DNA of 52,636 nt from CAYLJO01 sp964383905. Its GTDB lineage: Bacteria > Acidobacteriota > Blastocatellia > Pyrinomonadales > Pyrinomonadaceae. The DNA lies in NCBI GenBank assembly GCA_964383905.1, contig CAYLJO010000010.1, forward strand, positions 1-52,636. The letters run 5' to 3'. Positions 1 through 7,284 of the stretch are shown in pieces. Numbering within the stretch: the first letter of the stretch is position 1; each line of letters starts with the position of its first letter. Below the pieces are notes generated by a model. It did no database searches and was not told the DNA's origin. It saw nothing but the letters and a program-made list of their open reading frames with translations. A program made the position numbers and the translations under genes.

Positions 1-331
<331 letters not shown>

Positions 332-404
332 GAAAATCACCCCAGGCAATCAGTCCGGTTGTCAGTAAAAGCTGAGCACCGGCTGCTAATTACCGGCTAC
401 TGCA

Positions 405-875
405 TTACCACTTGTAGTGCGCAAACGCCTTGTTCGCGTCCGCCATACGGTGCGTGTCTTCCTTCTTCTTAACCGCGTTGCCGCGGTTGTTCGCGGCGTC
501 TAAAAGCTCTCCGGCGAGGCGATCGGTCATCGTCTTTTCGCCGCGCCCGCGCGCGTACTGCACGATCCAGCGAATCGCCAGCGCGCCGCGCCGCTCCTGA
601 TGGACTTCCACGGGCACCTGGTAAGTCGAACCGCCGACGCGCCGCGATTTAACTTCAACCGTAGGCCGGACGTTGTCAATCGCACGCTTAAAGACCTTAA
701 GCGGATCTTCGCCGGCTTTTTCACCGATCTGTGTCAGCGCGTTGTAGAAAATTCGCTCGGCCGTCGACTTCTTGCCCTCCCACATCACGCCGTTGATGAA
801 CTTTGTCACCAGCGGGCTGTTATAAACCGGATCGGGCAGCACCTCGCGTCTTTCGGCAACTCTTCGTCTGGGCAT
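405..875 (-). CDS. rpsG: 30S ribosomal protein S7
   Basis: A 156-aa protein of the standard S7 length. It starts MPRRRVAERREVLPDP and ends in the typical FAHYKW tail. S7 nucleates assembly of the 30S head by binding the 3' major domain of 16S rRNA. The conserved block VGGSTYQVPVEV and the basic C-terminal region are present, with no truncation or frameshift. It lies between rpsL (126 bp upstream) and fusA (73 bp downstream) on the same strand, so it belongs to the str operon. In many bacteria S7 represses this operon by binding its own mRNA. I did not identify that site here. Confidence 0.98.
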   Translation of the reverse strand: MPRRRVAERREVLPDPVYNSPLVTKFINGVMWEGKKSTAERIFYNALTQIGEKAGEDPLKVFKRAIDNVRPTVEVKSRRVGGSTYQVPVEVHQERRGALAIRWIVQYARGRGEKTMTDRLAGELLDAANNRGNAVKKKEDTHRMADANKAFAHYKW

Positions 876-1001
876 ATCTAATTAGTTTTCGGTAACCGGT
901 CGTCAATAATCAGTTGAAAACAGAACCCACCGCCATTTGCACCCGGAGTCTTCAATCGCCAGCGGATCACTAAAACCGATTACCGACGACCGACTAATTC
1001 T

Positions 1002-1421
1002 TTACTTCTTGCCCTTGGCGGCACCCTTAGCAGCGCCGGCAGCGGTACCGGCTTTCGGACGCTTCGCGCCATACTTGGAGCGCCCCTGCTTGCGGTCGGC
1101 AACGCCGACGGAATCGAGCGTGCCGCGGATAACGTGATACCGCACGCCGGGCAGGTCTTTGACGCGGCCGCCGCGGATCAGCACTATCGAGTGCTCCTGC
1201 AGGTTGTGGCCGACGCCCGGGATGTAGGTCGTCACTTCGATCCCGTTGGTTAGGCGCACGCGGGCCACCTTGCGCAGGGCCGAATTAGGTTTCTTCGGCG
1301 TCTGTGTATAGACGCGCGTGCACACACCGCGCCGCTGCGGCGACTCTTGAAGCGCCGGGCTCGCCGTCTTGTATTTCACTTCCTGACGACCTTTGCGAAC
1401 AAGCTGATTGATTGTCGGCAC
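1002..1421 (-). CDS. rpsL: 30S ribosomal protein S12, with lysine/alanine/glycine-rich C-terminal tail
   Basis: S12 sits in the decoding centre and is the classical streptomycin-resistance locus. I chose the GTG at 1421 because the protein then begins (M)PTINQLVRKGR, exactly as in the family, with GGACAGAGGACA just upstream. An open frame reaches an ATG at 1487, but those extra 22 residues do not resemble S12. The core motifs KKPNSALRK and the loop around GGRVKDLPGVRYHV are intact. At 139 aa it is longer than the usual 123-125 because of a C-terminal tail with AGTAAGAAKGAAKGKK, a basic low-complexity extension expected at the ribosome surface. It is the first gene of the str operon. Confidence 0.95.
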   Translation of the reverse strand: MPTINQLVRKGRQEVKYKTASPALQESPQRRGVCTRVYTQTPKKPNSALRKVARVRLTNGIEVTTYIPGVGHNLQEHSIVLIRGGRVKDLPGVRYHVIRGTLDSVGVADRKQGRSKYGAKRPKAGTAAGAAKGAAKGKK

Positions 1422-1988
1422 TGTCCTCTGTCCTTTTCGAGCCACTACGGGCGGGCGCGCCCTCTGGGAGAGCGCAAAAAGGGCCAAGCCTGCCTCTTTC
1501 CGGAACCTGTCCGGCAGTCAGCGCAGGCGGCTGCCCTGTATCAATAAATTAATTAAGCAGGGATGTTCTGAATTCCCGACGGGTGTGGATGGTGGCTTCC
1601 CCGAGCCGAAACTTTTCTATGGCGTCGCATTCTAAAGACGAGCAGGCCCATTAAATGGGCGGTTCGCGGCCCGGCGCGGGAACCGGCCCGGCCATTCCGG
1701 CCCAAGGTCGAGGCGCGCGGGCATTTACGCCACAATAGATGTCAAGCGGCCGTTGTCACACACAGCCGGGCAACGCCTCCACACCGACAGAACCTACTGG
1801 ACGTTGCTCTTAGAATTCGGACTAGTAGTCCAAACGAAACACTATACGGATCGATCACCATTCTGTCAAGCGCCGCAAAAATATCATTTCAAAGTCGTCC
1901 CCATTTAGACCGCGATCCGTCCCCATTTGCTTTATAATTGCGCCCTACTTTTTTGCTGCCGTTAGAACGCGAACGAAGAGGAAAGAAT
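1422..1988. other. Divergent intergenic region between the str operon and a methyltransferase gene
   Basis: I see no convincing gene in these 567 bp. The stretch around 1655-1705 is very GC-rich and can form local hairpins (GCGGCCCGGCGCGGGAACCGG). It may be part of a long str-operon leader. A TATAAT at 1933-1938 lies about 50 bp before the methyltransferase ATG. No good -35 sits at the right distance, so it is only a weak promoter candidate for the plus-strand gene. Confidence 0.5.
1732..1759 (-). promoter_or_regulatory. Possible sigma-70-type promoter for the str operon
   Basis: Read on the reverse strand, GTGACA (1759-1754) and TATTGT (1737-1732) are separated by 16 bp. They match the -35 and -10 consensus at 5/6 and 4/6 positions. 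The position gives a leader of about 300 nt before rpsL. This is a consensus match only, in an organism whose promoter rules are not known to me. Confidence 0.3.
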
Positions 1989-3578
1989 ATGCCTGATGCC
2001 ACCCCCTATGATGAGGTTTTATACCCCGGCTACACCCATTCACAGACGCACCCTGATCGACTGGCGACGATGGCGACGCTGTTCGGCATGAAACCGGCCC
2101 CGATCGAACGCTGCCGGGTATTGGAATTAGGATGCGGGGACGGAAGCAATCTGGTGCCGATGGCCCTCAGCCTGCCGGAGAGCCGGTTCGTCGGGATCGA
2201 CCTGGCGGCGCGACCCGTGGAGAAGGGGCGGAAGACGGTGGAGGCCCTGGGGCTACAGAACATTACGTTGCGCCCGCTTGATTTGCTGGAGGTGTCCGCC
2301 GACCTGGGCCAATTCCATTACATTATCGCGCACGGACTTTACGCGTGGGTGCCGCCCGCCGTACAGGACAAGATCCTCGCCGTCTGCAAGGAGAATCTCG
2401 CCCCGGACGGCGTCGCTTTTGTGAGTTACAACGCCTACCCCGGCGCGCACCTGCGTGATATGGTTCGTGAGATGATGCTGTTCCACGTCCAGCATCTCAC
2501 CGACCCACAAGAGCGCATTCAACAGGCGACCGCCCTCGCCGGATTCCTGTCCGTGGCGCAGCCGTTCTCTGATCAGAGCGACACCTACCGGCTGTTTCTC
2601 AAGGAAACGATGGAAGGAATATTGAATTACCGCCCGGGCCATCTTTACCACGACGAACTTGCCGAGATCAGCTCCCCCGTCTATTTTCATCAATTCATCG
2701 AACATGCGGCCCGTCACGGCCTGGTGTTCCTGAGCGAAGTGGACTTCTTTGAAATGCAGGATCATATCTTTCCGCCGGAGATAACTGACACCCTGCGCAA
2801 ACTGGCCAAGAGCAGCATTATCCTCAAGGAACAGTACATGGACTTCCTCAAATGCCGCAGGTTTCGCCAGACCCTCCTGTGCCACGATGGTATTTCGCTT
2901 GACCGCAGCCTTCCGCCAGAACGCGTGAAGAGCTTTAATATCGCCACTACGGTGCGCCCCGTATCACCGGCGCCGGACCTTAGCTCTTCAACGGTGGAGG
3001 AGTTTCGCACCCCCAAGGGGGCACGCATGGCAACGGACTACCCGCTCGCCAAGGCGGCGGTGATGTGCCTCGGCGAGATTTACCCGCGGTCATTGCATTT
3101 CAATGAACTGGTAGAACGGGCCCGGGCCCGTCTGGGCGATTCCGGTCGTCAGGATCATGACCCGGAGGAAACCAGCGTGCTGGCCGAGATCTTGTGGGGA
3201 ACTTATACGGCCGGAGTGATTGAGCTACACGTCTATACGCCGCATTGCGCCGAGGAAGTCAGCGAGCGCCCGGTCGCCAGCCCCCTGGCGCGCCTGCAAA
3301 TTCAGAGCGCCAACGGCGAAGCGGTTGTGACAACCATGCGCCACATGAGTGTGAACGTCGAGGACATGATCGGTCAGCAATTACTGTTACTGTTGGACGG
3401 CACCCGAGACCGCGCCGCGCTGTTGGACGAGTTGGCCGCCTTTGTGAAATCGAGCGTGGCGGCTAAACAGCAGCGCGGTGAAACGGTCGTCGATTTACAG
3501 AAGGCCCTGGATGAGCTGTCAAACGAGTTGGACCAGAATCTCGCCAAACTCGCGCGGCTGGGCTTGCTGATCGCTTAA
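1989..3578 (+). CDS. Class I SAM-dependent methyltransferase with methyltransferase-regulatory domain
   Basis: A 529-aa cytoplasmic protein. The N-terminus PYDEVLYPGYTHSQTHPDRL followed by motif I LELGCGDGSN (residues 45-54) is the signature of the family carrying a methyltransferase regulatory domain (Pfam MethyTransf_Reg). Members are often linked to cell-surface functions, but the substrate is unknown. Residues of roughly 210-300 match that regulatory segment. The last ~180 residues form a helical extension. The ATG at 1989 is preceded by GAGGAAAG at ideal spacing; the frame is open to a TTG at 1938 but without a ribosome site. The neighbouring convergent gene is a different methyltransferase, only 60 bp away. 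No biosynthetic cluster surrounds them, so the target cannot be inferred. Confidence 0.85.
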   Translation: MPDATPYDEVLYPGYTHSQTHPDRLATMATLFGMKPAPIERCRVLELGCGDGSNLVPMALSLPESRFVGIDLAARPVEKGRKTVEALGLQNITLRPLDLLEVSADLGQFHYIIAHGLYAWVPPAVQDKILAVCKENLAPDGVAFVSYNAYPGAHLRDMVREMMLFHVQHLTDPQERIQQATALAGFLSVAQPFSDQSDTYRLFLKETMEGILNYRPGHLYHDELAEISSPVYFHQFIEHAARHGLVFLSEVDFFEMQDHIFPPEITDTLRKLAKSSIILKEQYMDFLKCRRFRQTLLCHDGISLDRSLPPERVKSFNIATTVRPVSPAPDLSSSTVEEFRTPKGARMATDYPLAKAAVMCLGEIYPRSLHFNELVERARARLGDSGRQDHDPEETSVLAEILWGTYTAGVIELHVYTPHCAEEVSERPVASPLARLQIQSANGEAVVTTMRHMSVNVEDMIGQQLLLLLDGTRDRAALLDELAAFVKSSVAAKQQRGETVVDLQKALDELSNELDQNLAKLARLGLLIA

Positions 3579-3638
3579 GACGGTTTGGCCCGCCCCTCGG
3601 TTGAAGCGGTCATGACCGCCCGTCCGGAAGGGATGGGA

Positions 3639-5159
3639 TCAATCGAGGATCAGGTAGCCGCGCTCGATCAGCATCGCGGCCAGCTCCGCAAAGTCATGCA
3701 GCCCAAACGTGTCGGGCATGGCGGTCTCTGCGCCGGCCTCTTTGTAGATCTGATAGACCTCTCCCAGCGTGCGCTCGCCGTTGAACTCCGCGATCAACGG
3801 TATGACCCACCCGTCAAATCTGGTCTCACACAAAAACGGTTTGTCGGTTTCCAGGATGAAATCGGCCGGGACGAGCGTCCCCTCAAGGACTATATGCGTG
3901 ACCTTAACGCGCAAGCCCGGCGCAAGACGCGGTTTGCTGTCTGTTAACCGGGTAAGAAAATCGGGCCGCGTGCGCTGCCGGCGCCAGTCAAAGGCCCGCT
4001 CGAAATCGGAGCCCTCCGTCTCTTCGCTCAGTCTCGTCCGCGCCGTCCAGGGCTGGCCGTCTCGACCCGCGCGTCGGCGCATGACGAGCGTCCCATAGAC
4101 GAGCCTGATGGTCCCCGCCTCCTCAAAGGCGCGCTCCAGCCGGCCGATGGTGGAGGGGTCCGCGTCCGGCTCCTTGGCGACGACGGCCTCGGCCACCCTC
4201 CTCGGCGAGACGTCCTTGCCGAAGGCGAAGATGATATCGAATTCATCCTGCGACTCTCCGAGCCAGCGACGCGCGCGCTCCTCGAACCGGCCGCCACGGG
4301 TGTCGAGGCCGAGACAGACGATGTAAAAGGTCCCGCCCTCCTGCAAATACTGCGGCAGTTCTGTGATGATGCGCCGCACCAGATTTTCGCCCGTCGCCCC
4401 CCCGTCACGCCAGATCACCGTGTCATGCAAGGAAGGCATGTAGGGCGGGTGTGCCACGATCCGATCAAAAGTTCGCCCCTTGACCGCGCCGTACAAATCG
4501 CCGCAAACGACTTCGACATTCTCGCAATGATTAAGCAGGCGGTTGAACTCGGCGAAATGTGTGGCGCGGGTCGTGATGTCTGAGGCGACCACGTGCCGGG
4601 CATTTCTGCTGAGCGCGAGCGCGCCTATCCCTGCCCCCGTACCGAGGTCGATCGCGGCGGTCGCCGGGCCCTTTGAGATCACGCGCAGGAAGCGAAGCGT
4701 TCCCTCGTAGATGGCCGGGAACACCACGTCGGGCGGCGGCTGAAACGGCGAATTATCCCTGCTTTTATAGAGATCGGAGGCGATCAGGAAACCGGCGATC
4801 GGGTAAAGAAAGGCCGGCGCGTAATACCGCTCGCCGTGAGGCGCACCAATGCGCAACAGATCGAGCTTGAGAAAAGCATCGAGCGTCGGGCGGTCCAGCG
4901 CCCTCTCGACTTCCGCGCGCGGAACGAATTTAAGGAACAGGAAGAGGTTGATGAAGAGCGCCAGCCGGTCCGACAGAGAAGCCAGATCAGCCTTCTCCGG
5001 CTCGACCGCGCCGACTTTGCTCATATCGGGAATCTTCAGCGTGCGACAGACCGTGGCTTCGTCAAAGGCGGCCTCCCGCAGAGCGGCCGCAACCGGCGCG
5101 AAGTCTTCGGGCACGCCGATGCGAAGCGGCAGATCAAGAATGGCTGATTCGGTTTTCAT
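3639..5159 (-). CDS. HemK/PrmC-like class I methyltransferase with C-terminal extension
   Basis: A 506-aa protein. Residues ~1-160 form an N-terminal helical domain. A methyltransferase-small fold follows, with motif I AIDLGTGAGIG (169-179), an acidic motif in VVASD (about 190-194), and the catalytic-type HPPYMP (237-242) in place of the usual NPPY. NPPY-type enzymes modify nitrogen atoms planar to a conjugated system, such as Gln or adenine, so an N-methyltransferase is likely. The His replacing Asn is unusual and may change specificity. About 170 C-terminal residues form an added domain ending MLIERGYLILD. I chose the ATG at 5157-5159 because AAAGGA lies 9 nt upstream; the frame is open further to 5192. 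It is convergent with the other methyltransferase and divergent from the 258-aa gene. Confidence 0.8.
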   Translation of the reverse strand: MKTESAILDLPLRIGVPEDFAPVAAALREAAFDEATVCRTLKIPDMSKVGAVEPEKADLASLSDRLALFINLFLFLKFVPRAEVERALDRPTLDAFLKLDLLRIGAPHGERYYAPAFLYPIAGFLIASDLYKSRDNSPFQPPPDVVFPAIYEGTLRFLRVISKGPATAAIDLGTGAGIGALALSRNARHVVASDITTRATHFAEFNRLLNHCENVEVVCGDLYGAVKGRTFDRIVAHPPYMPSLHDTVIWRDGGATGENLVRRIITELPQYLQEGGTFYIVCLGLDTRGGRFEERARRWLGESQDEFDIIFAFGKDVSPRRVAEAVVAKEPDADPSTIGRLERAFEEAGTIRLVYGTLVMRRRAGRDGQPWTARTRLSEETEGSDFERAFDWRRQRTRPDFLTRLTDSKPRLAPGLRVKVTHIVLEGTLVPADFILETDKPFLCETRFDGWVIPLIAEFNGERTLGEVYQIYKEAGAETAMPDTFGLHDFAELAAMLIERGYLILD

Positions 5160-5329
5160 GGGCGGAAATCCTTTCTCGCGCCGGCGGCGCACCTCTTCTA
5201 TTCATTCCTTCCTTGCAGGGTAAGACTGTTGACAAGCGTCGAGCCGCCCTGTAGGCTGTCGCCGTTTCCGGCAGGCGAGGCACTCTTCCGGCGCCATCTT
5301 CTATTAACAAGCATCAGGAGAATATTCCT

Positions 5330-6106
5330 ATGGAAGAGCGTTACGACATTCAGAAACTGTTGGTGCTCAGGAAACTCACGCGAGCGATAGCCGACGCCTT
5401 GCGCGGCCAAATGAAGGGTTACCTCTCGACGCTCGCGCCCCTGCTTCGCCCGAGGACCGTACTGGGCGATTACGTTCAAACGAGCACGAAGGAAACGACC
5501 AGAGGCGCGGACAAAGCTTTCAAAGAGTTACAGGGCCTCTACGAAGCGGTCGCTTCATCCAAGCCGTTCAACCTCTCGCCGGAATTAAAGCCGCCCGTCG
5601 AAATCGTCAGTACGGCGCTGGAAATGACCCCGATGGAATATGTTCACACCGCGAAGACCGAGCGGGAGAGCAAGTCTGTGACCGTGACTTCGCCGCTCAA
5701 ATGGGCACTCTCTTACCAGGGCTTCCCGCCCGCGCGACTAAAGCATTTGCTGGCGGTGCGAAACCGCAACCACGACGAGGTTAAAGAACTTATTCTGCAT
5801 TACCTGGTCATGCACGTTGTCGTGTCAAATCAGTCCGGCGTCACACAGATCCTGGAGGCGCTCCAATTCCCCCTCACCTCAGACCGCTCGCCGGAATTCG
5901 GCGGCCTGCCGATCACCTACATCTCGTCATCCGTCTCGACGATCCGCCCGCCCGACGACGTGATCATCGAGAGCACAGAGATTTCAGGCCGGGACGCTTT
6001 CGAAGAGATTGTCAACGTCAGCGACATCGTCAAGATGCGCGACCCGCACAAGGAACAACTGGTCGAGCTCGTCAAAAGCCACGACGAAAGCCTGTTATCT
6101 CAATAG
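5330..6106 (+). CDS. Conserved-looking protein of unknown function, 258 aa
   Basis: I do not recognise this protein. It begins MEERYDIQKLLVLRKL after a good ribosome site (AGGAGA, 8-10 nt upstream of the ATG). It is rich in charged residues and has no signal peptide or membrane segment. The N-terminal third looks helical (TRAIADALRGQMKGYLSTL). The centre contains an HDEVKELILHYLVMHVVV helix, and the C-terminus is acidic. It is transcribed toward the T6SS effector genes, ending 48 bp from the DUF922 gene's stop, and its codon use matches its neighbours. Its place beside the T6SS cargo genes on the opposite strand would fit an independently expressed accessory or immunity-type protein. That is speculation from position only. 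Confidence 0.75.
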   Translation: MEERYDIQKLLVLRKLTRAIADALRGQMKGYLSTLAPLLRPRTVLGDYVQTSTKETTRGADKAFKELQGLYEAVASSKPFNLSPELKPPVEIVSTALEMTPMEYVHTAKTERESKSVTVTSPLKWALSYQGFPPARLKHLLAVRNRNHDEVKELILHYLVMHVVVSNQSGVTQILEALQFPLTSDRSPEFGGLPITYISSSVSTIRPPDDVIIESTEISGRDAFEEIVNVSDIVKMRDPHKEQLVELVKSHDESLLSQ

Positions 6107-6154
6107 GGCGAATCATCCTTTTTCGAGACGGCTGCCGGGGCACCCTGGCGTCGA

Positions 6155-6838
6155 TCAGGTAATCGACGTATCCAGTGAAACATCACCATACTGAACTTTT
6201 GGTTTGGAGCCGTTCTGGGTAGTGGTGTCCAAGTCGTCCTGACGCTTCTTGAGGGTCTTATTCGCCGCCGTGACGATGCCGGGGATCTTACCGATTTCCT
6301 TGCCCATCAGAGCTTTAACCATATTGTCAGCTTCTTCAATCGCGATGTCGACGTGGCGCTGTTCGTGGATCTGGAGCTTGGCAATCATTTGATCCCATTC
6401 CGCCCTGGCGGCAGCGGAAGCTGTTGCATATCCTGTCCATTTCGGCATCCGCAGCACCAGATTCGCGTGAGCCGCGACAGTAACTGTTGGGCTCGTCCCG
6501 ACCGGGACCGGATCCGTGCGGAGTATTCCTCCTCCTTGTCCCCATTCTGCGAGCTTGTTCAAGTCGTTGGCCGCGTCTTGAAGAGTCTTCCCGTTAACGA
6601 CTATGTCAGGCGTGGTCGTAGGCGACGGTGGATCCCAGTCTTTCGTGACACTCGTAATAATTCGATCCCCCGCCGCGAGCGGCGAACCCGGATCAGGCCC
6701 GGTGGGATCCGGGAGGTCGGTTCCGATCGGGCCTGGAAAAGAGAACCCGGCACTCCGGGGAAGACCCGCCCCTACACCGTTCCCCTCAAGCGGGGCCGGG
6801 TCGGTCCCCATTACGCCTGGAATGCGCTCTCCACCCAT
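6155..6838 (-). CDS. DUF922-type HExxH zincin, candidate T6SS effector
   Basis: A 227-aa protein whose C-terminal ~120 residues match the DUF922 pattern. A helix AEWDQMIAKLQIHEQRH carries a perfect HExxH zinc-protease motif (H158-E159-Q160-R161-H162), followed by DIAIEEADNM, where a third ligand could lie. The N-terminal ~65 residues are Gly/Pro-rich, like a linker. It is the last gene of the T6SS run, directly after PAAR. A metal protease delivered with PAAR is the natural inference. Two starts are possible. The ATG at 6838 has GGAGAAGG just upstream and is preferred. A GTG at 6910 overlaps the PAAR stop (GTGA) and would add 24 residues. No signal peptide is seen, in keeping with delivery through the T6SS. 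Confidence 0.72.
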   Translation of the reverse strand: MGGERIPGVMGTDPAPLEGNGVGAGLPRSAGFSFPGPIGTDLPDPTGPDPGSPLAAGDRIITSVTKDWDPPSPTTTPDIVVNGKTLQDAANDLNKLAEWGQGGGILRTDPVPVGTSPTVTVAAHANLVLRMPKWTGYATASAAARAEWDQMIAKLQIHEQRHVDIAIEEADNMVKALMGKEIGKIPGIVTAANKTLKKRQDDLDTTTQNGSKPKVQYGDVSLDTSIT

Positions 6839-6906
6839 CGGAAGCCTTCTCCGTGCGTTCTCGCCAGCATGAACGGTCAAGCGGCCATTAAACCACCGGT
6901 CTTGAT

Positions 6907-7197
6907 TCACCCGCCGATCATCACGGTCGGAAAGCCCATGACAATCACGCCGCCGTGGGCAGTCAGATCGCCGATGCGGGCGGCCATCATGTTGCCGATT
7001 AGAACAGTCATAGACCCTTTTGCGATAATATCCGGTGGGCCGACACACGTGGCCATATCGCTGACGCGGGCGGCGGGCATATTGCCGATTAATACCGTGG
7101 GGCAACAAGGCGGCAAGATCGGTCCGCCGACGTGTGGCACTACACCCGTCACCATTGGGCATGTATGCATATCACCGAGGCGTGCTGCTGGTGGCAT
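6907..7197 (-). CDS. PAAR-domain spike-tip protein
   Basis: A 96-aa protein made almost entirely of a PAAR fold. PAAR proteins cap the VgrG trimer as a sharp zinc-bound cone and recruit effectors. The start MPPAARLGDMHTCP and the repeated units IGNMPAARVSDMATC and IGNMMAARIGDLTAHGG are characteristic. Cys and His residues for the zinc site are present. There is no fused toxin domain, so any effector must be carried non-covalently. The DUF922 gene overlaps its stop codon if the GTG start is used, and the 696-aa orphan lies 87 bp upstream. Its place four genes after vgrG is typical of a T6SS cargo module. Confidence 0.95.
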   Translation of the reverse strand: MPPAARLGDMHTCPMVTGVVPHVGGPILPPCCPTVLIGNMPAARVSDMATCVGPPDIIAKGSMTVLIGNMMAARIGDLTAHGGVIVMGFPTVMIGG

Positions 7198-7284
7198 ATG
7201 TTATCTATCCTTCCTTAAATCGAATCTTCCCTCTCAGGTTCTCATCTGTAATTTCCGCCTGGGCGGTGTCAATCATGGCTTGAA

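Noticed and set aside
1938..1988. Upstream TTG start for the first methyltransferase, extending it by 17 residues
   Set aside because: The ATG at 1989 has a strong ribosome site, and the family normally starts at that point.
2253..2885. 210-aa minus-strand frame opposite the methyltransferase
   Set aside because: It is the antisense shadow of a gene with clear motifs and has no ribosome site or family likeness.
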